NCBI GenBank assembly: GCA_001599295.1
Contig: BCGN01000007.1
Location: forward strand, 770,470 to 834,469
DNA from: Sporopachydermia quercuum
Taxonomy: Eukaryota > Ascomycota > Sporopachydermiomycetes > Sporopachydermiales > Sporopachydermiaceae
DNA: 64,000 bases
Direction: 5' to 3'
Shown: positions 23,220 to 34,597 of the stretch, in pieces
Position numbering within the stretch: position 1 is the stretch's first letter
Layout: each line of letters begins with the position of its first letter
The notes under the pieces: model-generated
Seen by the model: only the letters and a program-made list of their open reading frames with translations
The model's database searches: none
Told to the model about the DNA's origin: nothing
Made by a program: the position numbers and the translations under genes

Positions 23220-26200
23220 CTCAATAGATCACTTGATGCTAGTTATGATGCATGCGATGAAGGGCGGTTAAGGTGAAATGACTATTAAAGTTGAAACTAG
23301 AGACAAATAAAAAAGAGAAAAGAAACAAAGCAATAAGTTTTGACCTATCACAATATGTTGCTGATGTTAAGTATTTGTTAGAACCATCAAACAACGATAT
23401 ACTTGAAAATGAAGCGTTGGGGATGGAAATAGAAAACAGCAACAAGCTGAAAGAAAAGGTGAAATAAAGTGAGAAGGAAAAGAAGGTTTATTTGTGAGGA
23501 GAGAAAAAAAATGCGATAATGCTTAAATTACGCAGGATTATACATGATTTATGCAGATAGTCTGCAAATGAAATGAAGAGTTGATTAATTTTTAACGATG
23601 GATTTAATTAAGCAATAGGCTATTTTATTCAAAAATGGGGTAAATTGAGGATTGGTGATAAGTGATTTTGATTCAATAAAAATAAAAAGATAAGGAAAAG
23701 ACGTTTTATCGTAATTTAGCGGCGGTGGAGAATGAAATGAATGAGAAGAAGAGGAGGTGTGAGTGTTGAGCACATACAATAGATTATTCTAACAGGACAG
23801 CTTTTAGCTTTCAAGATTACTTGAATATGTTAAATATATTGTAGTAAAACAAAAAAAAGTCATCTCCCAAACGTAGACAATGCTATCTCAACACATAAAT
23901 TTACCTGAAAATCGTTACTGTCACTTATCATATGCTTAGTTCATGCAAATATCATGTATTAGAACTTCAGCTTCATTCAGGGTGGAAAGGACAAATTATA
24001 GTTTAAACCTTACTCATCTAAAACCCTACTAAATTAGAGTTTATTCCTGATGTTCACTAATACCAGAACTTTAAAAGTGCGGGGCTCCTCTTTTCAATTA
24101 CATCAAAATTTTTGCATGAAACCTTTTTTCTCGATGGCGTAACTTGTGTTTAAGGTCAAAATGATCTGAGACTCGGAGGAACAAAAAGGTGAACGTTGAC
24201 ACCGACTGATTGCCAGTAGTGGATAATAGGGTTTAGAGAGCTATCTAAAACACTACAGGAACTTCTGTTTATGATATTTAGTGCTATTGGCAGTGAAATA
24301 TTTTTGGAAGATGTAAAGATGGTTTAATGCTAAGGAAAATAATCTATCAACTTCTAGGGCGATAGAAAATTTTGAGTGTTCTAGTGAGAATCTATTGCAT
24401 GTATCGATGAAGGAAAGGAGTGTAAGGTTGCAGACTACTGAAAGTAAATACAGGAAATTTCATATGCTCGAANTAAACAGAGTATGTCTTGCCTTGCTGT
24501 ACCTGATTTTCTTTTCTCCGAAGCACGTGATGTAGTATAAATCACGTTGGTACTAAGTTTAGGCCAATCCTCTGAACCATCAATGTTCTGAGCTGAACAT
24601 AAATCGTTTTACAATATCAATTAAATCTTTAATGAGGACATGTAACAATATAAAATAATTATTCTTTATTGAAAAGCTTTGATCGAAAATAATCATTTGT
24701 TGAGAGCGGTCCATCCAAAGTCACCTTTGCANTATGCGGAATCGTCCACAACCTGGAATGATTGATCAAATATCAAAAAGTGTATACAATTCAATTTAAC
24801 AGTTAAAGCATTTAGTTTGTTTAATTAAAGATCTTGAGAATAATGGGGGGTGGTTTTGTTTCCAATGCCTCAGCCCCGTGAACAACAGTTGAATCAGCTC
24901 AAAAATTTCCTCCAGAACGTCCCAAGTTATTAGTCTAAACCATCTATATTAATGAGCTTGTAGAAGATGATTCATCCATTGGTAACAGCTAGGACATACA
25001 GCAGCACCAAAAGGATTTAAGAATTATATATTCATACGTAGTTACTATGAAAATGGCAGAAACGACTATCCTTGTTATCGTTTACGCTACCTCTTCAGGC
25101 TCCGTAGAATGAAAAAATGGTCAAAACTAGAACAATGTGAACCAATAAACCATCAACCAAACAAAAAAATAATTGTTATGAACAAAAGGTAATCATAACT
25201 GTAATAGCCAATCATCGTAAATGAGTAGCTTGCGATACTTACCAAACAAACAAAGAGTATCAGAAAAAGACACTGTTCCCTAGTGAGCAAGCACCCAACA
25301 GCTGAGGAGAACAGTGTCGGCAATAATTACATTATCATTGCCATTAAACATACAATGAATACGGAAGTGTAATAAATAGCAGTATTATGAAGCTCAAGTG
25401 ACTCCCAGCTTTCAACTCTAACCCGAGCAAGTAGGCAAACTTTCCAGTCGAAGTCGTCTAAAAGGATCACTTGCAGCCTCTTTGGACGGTCTTTAACAAT
25501 TTGCTCAATACTAATCTTAAATTTAGATTATCAGCCTTANAAGGCTATACAAAAGCTTACAAATAATGAAAAAATAATTTTAAAACATCATTCTACAAGG
25601 CTATATTGTAGGAAGACGAACGTAGCAAGTATACACGGTGTGCAAGTGCAAATAACATTCCGTAACCAGAGACTCGAACATTCCTTTTTTCCACTTCACT
25701 ACAGATTGCAATTTTACTATTACCCNTAACTGGATTTCAATACTGTTATACCCTCTGTTGGAGTTTTATAGTAGCATTTTCGAATAATTTGACTACAAAA
25801 CAATATAAAACAATCAACTTCGGATCATGCAACAGAATCAGTATAAAAATAAAGTTTAAAAAGGTTCCCAAGTACTAAACTCTAAAGTTAGTATAGAAAG
25901 GACGTTTATACCAATACTACTAATAAGGCAAGCATTACGAGCATCAAACTCATTCTTCTTTCATAACTTGATTTTCAGGAAGTAATCTTTAATCTTCGTA
26001 TTGAGTTCCAACACTATCAATCAATATTCTTTTCAGCCCTTTTATCAGCCGTTTGAGAAACCCTAGAGATATTTAAATTCACTTGGTGAGAGCGGATGAT
26101 TACTAATATTGAACTATATTAACATCGTTACTATTAATGCACATGAGAGATATACTATAAAGCATGATGTATTCATTTACTGTCTTGACAAGGATGATAA

Positions 26201-26850
26201 GCTTAAAAATCCCCTCCTTTTACAGCTTATCCTTGGAATCTTATTGCTATTTTTTTTCTTCCTGTGGTTTGCTTTTATAAAGTTTCTTTAATGGTCGGTC
26301 GTACATTCATTTCAATTCTTGAAAGTCTTGAACGACAGACGGAGAATGATTTTTTGTCAGAAAAATCGTAATGGGCTACCGAGTCTTTCAAATATTTAAA
26401 TCATGTAATCAAACTCATAGATTCAAATTGAAAGGCTTGGATCTTTTTATTACTTTTACTATTAACTTGTTTTATACTTTATATAGAAAAAGTAATTATT
26501 GTATCCGAGAGCTAAATTCTACTTGTTGACAGAGAACAGAAAAAGTCTCCACCACAACTGTTCCTTATTTTACTAGACCAAAGCGAAACATAGTCAAATA
26601 ACTCAACTTCAATAAAGATCGGTAAAAAAAAATCAAATATGCTTAACCAATAGCCTTCACTTATCTGTATAAGCTTATTAATTAATCGCTTTTTGGTTTC
26701 AAATCGAATAAAATACAATAGAACCCAACTTGCTAGAATTCTAGGGTATCATCTACTTACATAAACATATATTAATATTAGTAATATTAATCTCTTTCAT
26801 TCTATATATTCTATAGCATTATCACATATATAATATAAATTCTATCACAT
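23220..26850. other. Intergenic, 3.6 kb
   Basis: Upstream of the first Zn2Cys6 gene and downstream of XYL2. It contains a CACGTG (24524-24529) and a strong hairpin at 25269-25318. No coding exon with recognisable homology was found on either strand. The length is unusual for this window and could hide a non-coding RNA. Confidence 0.5.
25269..25318. repeat. Inverted repeat with 10-bp arms, hairpin
   Basis: GACACTGTTC (25269-25278) pairs with GAACAGTGTC (25309-25318). The stem continues as CCT/AGG with one bulged A, leaving a loop of 23 nt. It sits in a gene-free region. Confidence 0.7.
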
Positions 26851-28019
26851 TTATTGGGGTCCCTTAATAACAGTTTTCATACCTCTTCCTTCTTTGACAG
26901 CATCAAAAGCTTCTTGAGCNTTATCAAAGTCAACGATATCGCTAACCAAGCATTTAACATTGATAATACCAGCTTCAACCAAAGAAATTGCCTTTTCAAA
27001 ATCTCCTTTGTTGTATCTAAAACATCCTTTGAAATCAATTTCTCTAATGCAGATACTAGCCACAGGAAGTTCTGCAGTATCTTTACCCATACCAGTTTGA
27101 ATGAAAACACCTCTGGGTCTCAAAGCATTTAAACCAACTTGCATACAATATTGAGCACCTGTAGCTTCAAATGTGTACTCAAAACCTCTTTCTTCCTCTA
27201 AGCCGTATTTCTGGACTAGGAATTCAGCCATTTCGGCAGCAGATTTTCCTTTGATTGATTTCTCAGTTAGAACACCGAAGTTCTTTCTAGCGAATTCAAG
27301 TCTGTCATCATTGATATCAACAACAACAACGGTTTTAGCGGAGCAAGCATTCTTTGCAATAGCAGCAATCAACACACCAACAGTGCCAGCACCAAATACC
27401 AATACTGATGATCCGTGTCTGACACCTGCTTGCTTTTCAGCATGAACAGAAACAGCTAATGGTTCCATCAAAGCACCTTCCAACAAGGACATGTTTTCTG
27501 GTAATTTATATACAAAAGTTTCAGTGCTTTTGAAGTACTTTGTTAAAGTTCCATCGACAGGAGGAGCAGCTGCAAATCTCATCTCAGCACAGTGGTTGTA
27601 TTGACCACTCAAACATTGTGCGCATTTGAAACAAGGAACACCAGGTTCTACGCATACATGATCCCCAATTTTGAATTTTGTTACATCAGAGCCGACATCA
27701 ACAACGATTGCGGATGATTCATGTCCCAGTATTAGAGGCTTTTTCACAATGAAACTCCCAATCGAACCATGCTGGTAGAAATGGACATCGCTACCGCAGA
27801 TACCTGTGTACTTAATTTCTAATAAAACATCTTTTCCGTTAGTGATATTTGGGACAGGGCGATCTTCATAAGACAAATCTTCGATCTTTTGAAGAACAAA
27901 AGAATGGTTCTATCAAATTGCACAATGTTAGTATACAGATATATTGGAATGCAGCTAATCTAGAAAAGGATTTCCTTTGAAACCATTTAAAATCATACCT
28001 GGGAAGCAGTTGGTGACAT
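26851..28019 (-). CDS. XYL2: Xylitol (polyol) dehydrogenase, two exons
   Basis: Exon 1 is 28019-27999 (MSPTASQ) and exon 2 is 27909-26851, giving 359 aa. The 89-nt intron starts GTATGA, has TACTAAC and ends GATAG. It is a zinc medium-chain dehydrogenase oxidising xylitol to xylulose with NAD+, or a close sorbitol dehydrogenase relative. Catalytic zinc ligands are Cys45 (GICGSDVHFY), His70 and Glu71 (GHES). The structural zinc lobe is complete with Cys100, 103, 106 and 114. The Rossmann motif GAGTVG is followed by VVVDIND, whose Asp favours NAD+ over NADP+. Without the 7-codon first exon the protein would begin inside the first strand. It is followed in the same orientation by nothing for 3.6 kb; upstream lies a transaldolase gene, suggesting pentose use. 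Confidence 0.93.
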
Positions 28020-28163
28020 CGTAAAATATTTTGGTTGAATGGAGTTCAATGGAAAAAATTGGTATACTTGTTGAAAATATTAGAATGAAGAAAATTCGGG
28101 GCGATCAAGAGTCGATTGTCTATCTTTTACTAGTAAATTTCTGTAAAAGAAGACGATGTATGG

Positions 28164-28171
28164 TTTATATA
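28164..28171 (-). promoter_or_regulatory. Candidate TATA box of XYL2
   Basis: TATATAAA on the coding strand, 145 bp upstream of the XYL2 ATG. Confidence 0.5.
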
Positions 28172-28497
28172 GATTGTCGACAATCCATATCTGAACGTTG
28201 AATTTCGAAGTATATACGTATGTTTAGTTCAGTATTTATCCAGATTTTATCAACAAAGAAATAAATTTATCTCGATTGTGGGGAAATTGTGTGGAGTACC
28301 AAGTCTTGAAAAGTCATTAACGAATTTTCATATTTTTATTTGTCATTTTCCTCGTATCAATTACCTGGTTTAGACATACTTACGTTGATACTCGACAACG
28401 CTGCCAAAAGCGTGTTTTTCAGAATCATAAATTTCCCCTGTTTTTCTTGATTTGGAGTTGATGTTTAGAATCCGAAAACCGTTTCACTAAAATATAT

Positions 28498-28518
28498 ACC
28501 TAAACTTAAAGTTTAGGT
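28498..28518. repeat. 21-nt dyad, 10-bp perfect arms
   Basis: Arms ACCTAAACTT and AAGTTTAGGT around a single central A. It is 480 bp upstream of the XYL2 ATG, a possible binding site for a dimeric regulator. Confidence 0.7.
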
Positions 28519-29305
28519 TTTATATTATGAAATTAGTACATGAAATTTCCGGATTTTTTTCTCGTAATACATACTTTAATAAGTAACTCCATCCTTTCTC
28601 CAGATTCTCCATCTCTTCTCTACTTCATTACAAGAAAATAAAAGTTTTCTCATCGTACTCACTATCTGAATTCAAGGGTTCCCCATCTCTTTGAACTGAA
28701 ACAATTGGAACACAAAGTTTTNCCCCCACAATTTCTATTGTTCATATCAGTCGTTTCAATTACCTTCTTCGTCGGGTTTTCTTCTTCGTCCAGTTTTACG
28801 TACCCCAGATTCAGATTTAGGAAGATATTTCTGGTTCAACTTCCGAGTCTTAACTCTATCTCCTCGCCTTCAGAATTGTGGGTTGGTGGCTATTTTACTT
28901 CGGAGTTCTGTTATATTTGTGGAAACTTAAATCTCGTGTTTGCCTCAGGACATAAAATAGACTATTGTTGGTAGAAGCGTGACAATCAGTGAAGAAAAGG
29001 AAACGCGAAGATGCTGAATCAACTGTCAATTACTTATTCTGATATTATTCAACTAGTACTCAATATTTACCAACCTCAAGGTTTATCTTGGTGCTCATTT
29101 CTTTTCAATGAAGTGCATTCTATGCGTTTCCTTCAAACACACCATATCCAATATAATTAGAACTTCCCATTCTACTTTAAGTATAATCTATCTAAAGTGT
29201 ATTGAGTTTATTCAAACTATCTATGTGCACTAAAAAAACAAATAAACATCAACCAAAACACATACATTCATTTCTCATTCAATATCTGTATATTCATCCT
29301 TAAAG

Positions 29306-30313
29306 CTAATTGGCTTCTTCAATCTCCTTTGCAAGAATCTCACGAGTAAGACCATCATATTTAACAAAGGTAGCAATTGCATCTTTAATTCTGAAAGTTG
29401 CAATTTCATTAGCAGCAATAGCTTTCTCAAGCTTGGTATCATCATCCATATAAGTTTGCTTTGGTGGAGCGTCCTTAACATCAACTTTAGCTGGAAGGGC
29501 AGGCCTGTAATCAGCAGGAGCAGGAGTGTTGATGAGTTTTTCTAAACATGGGATAGGGATGGTCATACCGTCAATACCACTGAGACCTTCAGTTACTTTA
29601 ACACTAATCATAGCGGCAGCAATGTTTTCACACTTGATACCATATGCTCTGTAATAGTTATGTAAATCTCTAGTTAAGGCCCAGCCATAGTTATCTTCAA
29701 GATTATCGTACTCCTTCAATAAGGATAAATCAATGTTTGCTGCTAATTCATCAACATAAGTAGAAATAGCATGACAACCAGCTTCAGCAGCGGCAATTCC
29801 TTGAGGAACTGAATGAACCATGGTACCAAGAGTCTTAATTCCCTTAGTCTTGAGGATTTGAGCAGCCTTTAAACCAGGATAAGTAGAAGGAACTTTGATA
29901 ATGACCTTGTCAGTGGGGACATCAAGATTGTTATAAGCCTTAATATAAGCTTCGGCAGCAGCAACAGTCTTTTCAGTATCATACGCAAAACCAGGATAAG
30001 TTTGAGTTAATGAGTGTCCCTTAACAACCTTCAACATATTCNTACCGAGGATAGCTGAGATGTAATTGATAACGGCATCAACAAAACCATCTTTACCATC
30101 TTTCTCGATTGAGTGGCCAAATTGCTTAGCATATTGGATAGCTTGCTTAGCTAAAGTAGGATCTTTGTTTAACATAAACCAAATGTGAAATTGGTTAGAG
30201 GTAGCATTATCAAAGTATCCAGCTGGCTTAATAGCTAAAGCACCCTCAGGCCACATGGTATCAACACTGATAGTGGTGTGTTCGGCAATAGCGTCGAGTA
30301 AGGTGATAGTCAT
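29306..30313 (-). CDS. Transaldolase-family protein, atypical
   Basis: A 335-aa class I aldolase of the transaldolase fold. KVIIKVPSTYPGLKAA carries the Schiff-base Lys (Lys140), matching VLIKIASTWEG of TAL1. SVDTMW gives the Asp equivalent (Asp18), and TSNQ (Asn40) matches the TTNPS region. The catalytic Glu of TAL1 (STEVD) is replaced by Gln104 in LTQTY at the same spacing, and the usual LTLLFS strand is LGTMVHS. So this is not the ordinary pentose-phosphate TAL1 but a divergent paralogue. Gln at this place is also found in fructose-6-phosphate aldolases. The true reaction is unknown. The ATG at 30313 gives a normal N-terminus and the stop is TAG. It lies between XYL2 and a sugar porter, consistent with sugar metabolism. 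One codon contains an N. Confidence 0.85.
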   Translation of the reverse strand: MTITLLDAIAEHTTISVDTMWPEGALAIKPAGYFDNATSNQFHIWFMLNKDPTLAKQAIQYAKQFGHSIEKDGKDGFVDAVINYISAILGXNMLKVVKGHSLTQTYPGFAYDTEKTVAAAEAYIKAYNNLDVPTDKVIIKVPSTYPGLKAAQILKTKGIKTLGTMVHSVPQGIAAAEAGCHAISTYVDELAANIDLSLLKEYDNLEDNYGWALTRDLHNYYRAYGIKCENIAAAMISVKVTEGLSGIDGMTIPIPCLEKLINTPAPADYRPALPAKVDVKDAPPKQTYMDDDTKLEKAIAANEIATFRIKDAIATFVKYDGLTREILAKEIEEAN

Positions 30314-31501
30314 TTTGAAAGAATATTGAATGGCTGCTAGTTCACAAGTAGTGGTACTGGGACGTGTAGTGAGCGGTAAATGAAGTGGTGTTTGTTTTTA
30401 ATTAACTACGTTATGTAATAAAGCCAAGAAATGAAAATATAGAGGAAATATGAATGAAAAACTGGGATCGAAGTGTTTCTTATAGTAGCTATCTATGGTT
30501 TCCAGATTGAACTTCTCTGTGCGGAGAAATCACCAGATTTGGTTACCTTTCCTTAAGATTAGAAGTGAGAAAATCAATAATAAGTACTCTATCTAAAGCT
30601 TGATTGAAAGAATGAAGATAAAATTCTTCAATTAAGCTTCAACAGAATACTTTAAAATATTCAATAAGGGATAGACGGGCTCCTGAAAAATTGATCAGTA
30701 CCAAGTCGTACCATGTTGCCTGAATGGGAATGAAATACGATGTCAAATCTCCAGATTCCCCACAATTCGGAAAGATAGCCAAAGTGGGTACTACGAGTTA
30801 TCCGAGTGATTGCTCTTTAAAGGAATATGAATACGAGTTATGCGAACAACTCTTTTACTGGCAAGTGAAACTGGAACTTAATCTTATCACTATTGCATCC
30901 TTCTGCGGGGAAATTTCTTTTTANTACGTTATGATAATCGTGTTTCTATTATTGCTTTACTTTGTTCTTGTTTAGTAAAAATCCTTTCGCTAATGACTGC
31001 GAAAACAGTCAGAGAAACTTCAAAACTTAACTTTTCTCATGCTATACTTAACCCTGGAATAAGACACAATTACGTACACTAATATCCATTTCTTGGCTTG
31101 ATGTTGAAACAACCACATTTAATTTCATATTCTCCCTAAAAGCAATATTGAATATTCAAAACAACTCAAACAGTTCCAATTAAAATAAAACTGTTCTATA
31201 TTTTTATTTTTCTTCAATAATTTCAGGAATTCATCTCACAGGGTATTCAATAAAAATTTCCCCACATTTAACTTTTACTTAACCTTAAACCTTAAAATTT
31301 TAAAAACATCATCACAAAACTATAAAAACGAGACTTGATCCACCAAATAAATAATTTACCTCTCCCAACATTCCTTTTCATCTATTGCTTAATCTTTATA
31401 ATCAAGCAAGGAAGAGTGAGAGTAATAACAAAAACAACACATTAATACTCAGTTTAAACTAGAGAATTTAGTGGAGACTGATAACCAACTCTCTACTCAT
31501 T
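30314..31501. other. Divergent promoter region, 1.2 kb
   Basis: Shared upstream region of the transaldolase-family gene (-) and the sugar porter gene (+). An 83-codon open frame at 30724-30975 with a hydrophobic end was judged unsupported. The part just before the porter is A/T-rich, as in strong yeast promoters. Confidence 0.55.
31321..31328 (+). promoter_or_regulatory. Candidate TATA box of the sugar porter gene
   Basis: TATAAAAA, about 175 bp upstream of the ATG at 31502. Confidence 0.5.
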
Positions 31502-33088
31502 ATGGCGGACCGAAAATATATTGGAGGTTCGGGCCAAAAGCTCAATTTCTACTTAACATTTGCAACATGTACTGTGCTTGCATTCTATGGTTATGACCAA
31601 GGTGTCTTTGGTGGTGTTATTATTGGAGATAGCTTTCTCAAACAATTTGGCTACCCTAATGAGGATGTCATTAGTGAGTTGACCTCAGTTTATAATCTTG
31701 GTTGTTTTGCTGGTGCTGTTGCTTGTATGTTCGTTGGAGACTGGTTAGGAAGACCACGTACTCTTATTACTGGTACCTCCTGGATTCTGGTTGGTGCTAT
31801 TATTCAATCAGCTTCTTATTCACAAGCACAAATGTACGTTGGCAGAGTTGTTGCTGGTGTTGGTACTGGTATGAATACTTCAACAGCTGGTATTTTCCAG
31901 AGCGAAACCGCAAAATTCAGCTCTCGTGGTCAGTTGGTTATTCTTCAAATGGCTATGTGTATTGCTGGTTTCAGTCTTTCCAATTGGTTGACTTTCGGAT
32001 TTTCTTACGTCAGCGGTCCAGCTTCCTGGAGGTTCCCATTAGCATTTCAAGTCGTCTTCTGTTTCATGATTTACGCTATTTGCCCATTTTTACCTGATTC
32101 TCCAAGATTATTGGTTCGTAAGGGTAAGACAGACGAGGCTTTGAATGTACTTTCAAAACTTGCTGGAAAAGATGTTCCAAAGGAGGATGAAGAAGTTCAA
32201 AATACTTATAAGAATATCATTGCTGTTCATGAATTAGAAGAAGAAAACAAGGTGTCTTGGATGGACTTGCTACGTGGTAGAGGACCAGTTGGTTCAATGA
32301 GAAGAGTGGTTCTTGGTATGGGAATGCAAGCTATGAATCAGTTAAGTGGTATCAATATTACATCATACTATTTTGCTTGGGTCTTAATTAATGCTGTTAA
32401 CACGTCAGAAGAACTATCAAGAATTCTATCCTGTGCTGGATCAGTTGTTTATTTATGTTCTTCTTTATGTTCTTACTGGACTATTGAAAGATTTGGTAGA
32501 CGTAGAATGATGATGATCTCTTCTGCTGGTATATGCTCTTGTTTCATTGGTATTACTGTCTGTTTATCCTTGATTGGTAAGAATGGGGGAAGCAATGACC
32601 ATGGCCTTGGTGTTGGTGCTACATTCTTTTTCTTCTTATTCTTTGCATTATTTGGTATTGGTTGTCTTGGTGTCCCATGGTTATATCCCTCCGAAATTAA
32701 CAGTTTGGAGTTAAGAACAAAAGGTGCTGCTTTGGCTACAGCTACCAACTGGATTACTAATTACATGGTTGTAAGAGTCACGCCTCCAGGTATTGCTAAC
32801 CTTGGATGGAAATTTTGGATTGTGTGGATTTCTATCAGTGCTTCCTTCATCGTTTTCACTTACTGTTTCTATCCTGAAACTGCTGGTAGAACTCTTGAAG
32901 ATATCGATACCTTGTTCAACAGAGATTTACCTGTTTTCGTTTTCAGGGAAAAACTCGCCGTCCAATTAAAGAGACCTCAAGAGTTCATTGATCAAGAGAA
33001 TGAAAATAATCACTACACCGAAACTGACGAAAAAGACGTGTCAGTTGTCCATGAGGAGGAAACATCTACAAATTCAAAAAGCGTTTAA
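31502..33088 (+). CDS. MFS sugar porter (hexose/pentose transporter-like)
   Basis: A 528-aa, 12-span plasma-membrane sugar:H+ symporter or uniporter of the sugar porter family. Family motifs in order: YGYDQGVFGG in the first span, DWLGRPRT after the second, GRVVAGVGTGM in the fourth, PDSPRLLVRKG after the sixth (D replacing the common E), NQLSGINITSYY in the seventh (QxxGxN-type), ERFGRR after the eighth and YPETAGRTLED after the twelfth. The C-terminal tail is acidic and Glu/Thr/Ser-rich, as in transporters removed by ubiquitin-dependent endocytosis. Divergent from the transaldolase-family gene and 3.5 kb from XYL2, so a pentose or hexose substrate is likely; which one cannot be read from the sequence. 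Confidence 0.92.
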   Translation: MADRKYIGGSGQKLNFYLTFATCTVLAFYGYDQGVFGGVIIGDSFLKQFGYPNEDVISELTSVYNLGCFAGAVACMFVGDWLGRPRTLITGTSWILVGAIIQSASYSQAQMYVGRVVAGVGTGMNTSTAGIFQSETAKFSSRGQLVILQMAMCIAGFSLSNWLTFGFSYVSGPASWRFPLAFQVVFCFMIYAICPFLPDSPRLLVRKGKTDEALNVLSKLAGKDVPKEDEEVQNTYKNIIAVHELEEENKVSWMDLLRGRGPVGSMRRVVLGMGMQAMNQLSGINITSYYFAWVLINAVNTSEELSRILSCAGSVVYLCSSLCSYWTIERFGRRRMMMISSAGICSCFIGITVCLSLIGKNGGSNDHGLGVGATFFFFLFFALFGIGCLGVPWLYPSEINSLELRTKGAALATATNWITNYMVVRVTPPGIANLGWKFWIVWISISASFIVFTYCFYPETAGRTLEDIDTLFNRDLPVFVFREKLAVQLKRPQEFIDQENENNHYTETDEKDVSVVHEEETSTNSKSV

Positions 33089-34597
33089 ATGAGAAATGAA
33101 TTGTTTTATTTTAGTTACGTCAAAGTATAGTTAAAATTGTTTTAATAAATTATTAAGTAATATGTATGAAAGGAGTTGACTTAGTAAGAGTNGGAAAGCA
33201 AATCTAGCGAAACTATCTTCGGTTAGCGGTATACCACGGCTGAGAATAACAGCAAGAGAAAACACCAATGATATTGTGGCATGACTATAAAATACGATCG
33301 ACAAACGGGCTTAATTAGCTAGAAGTTTTATTGAAGAACTGATTTGATTTCGAACAACTGTAGAAGAAAACATTCTGACTCATTTTGTTCCATATCTCCA
33401 AATAACGCATAACTGTTGAGAGTGAGACGTAGGCCTCANTNGACCACGTGACATAGAGGGAACTTTTCTCCACTTGGCCTCTTGATTTATTTGTTCCCGT
33501 ACAAGAACGCTGTTCTAGAGAAGAAGTGGCTCTTCGAAGGTCAGCCGCCAGAATGATTTCTTTTCCTGACTCAAGCGAATAGCTTGTTATTCGCTGCAAT
33601 AATTAATAATAATTATTATTATTCAACTATTCGTATTTCTCGCCAAATAACTATTTATTCTCCAAGAGTATCTTTCTTTCTATCACCTACTTCAATTTGA
33701 TCCCGACGATAATGCATGTCAGGTTCATGAGTAATTTTCTTGATGTATCAAAATAGACTTGTATAGTGACTGATGTTGAATAGTATGCTAATAAAGCACA
33801 CTACTTACTCATCATGGCATTAATGCTGTCACACATTGTCATTATCCATTATCCTCATAAGGTATAAAGTTAATCTATTTTAACAAGGTTTCAACCTTAA
33901 CTTTGTTTTTCTTTTATCCCTACCGAAAGATGCAAAACTCCTGCGTCTTAGAAAAGACTGCCCGTAGGTATGAATTAGACTCTTCGTTCAGCACGAAAGG
34001 TTCCAAGAAAATGAGATCCAATATTGCTCACCATTTGAAGTTTGAAGGTCGAAACTTCCGCAATTTAATTTGAAGGACTCTAGGTTAGCTCATGATCAAA
34101 TCTTCGCCAAATTTTCCCGGTGAAAAATTTGCCTAAAAGCCTGTGATTATCATTAATAAGAAACCATATATGCTACTGACAAAAACCTAAACATGAATAT
34201 GCTCAATAATTCCTCCGGATAGTAAGTGAAAATTCGTCCAGTGCAAAGATCGAAAATTAATGGGTAGTATAATGAANTTTTTCAGACTATAGTAAAAATA
34301 ATTGTGAATTATAATAAATGTGAATTATATTAGGGGTGAATCCGTGTTATAACTAATAAGAAGATTCATTACTTGCACTAAGTGTTCGAATAAACCAATC
34401 AGTTTTTTTCTCTTCCATAGCAAAAATGAAATAAAATAAAAATGAAAGAAGATCAACATTCTCCTTGACCAGAAATTTTATNTAAATATAAATTGTATCA
34501 AATCAAACAAAAAACTAGAGTAATGTGTCCTGCACATTATTAACTGAATAAACGTAGTAAAATAAATCTATATCAATTATCTAGAGGTGAATCAGGT
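33089..34597. other. Convergent intergenic, 1.5 kb
   Basis: Between the 3' ends of the sugar porter (+) and the Lac12-type permease (-). It includes one CACGTG (33445-33450) and an AAT/ATT-rich palindromic tract near 33599-33623. No gene is supported. Confidence 0.6.

Larger units (their letters stand above)
28020..29305. other. Intergenic between XYL2 and transaldolase genes
   Basis: It carries the XYL2 promoter and a 21-nt dyad at 28498-28518. C/T-rich sequence lies at 28590-28700. No coding exon is recognised. Confidence 0.6.

Noticed and set aside
30724-30975. 83-codon frame with hydrophobic C-terminus, tail-anchor-like
   Set aside because: Lies in a divergent promoter, contains an N codon, no family recognised.
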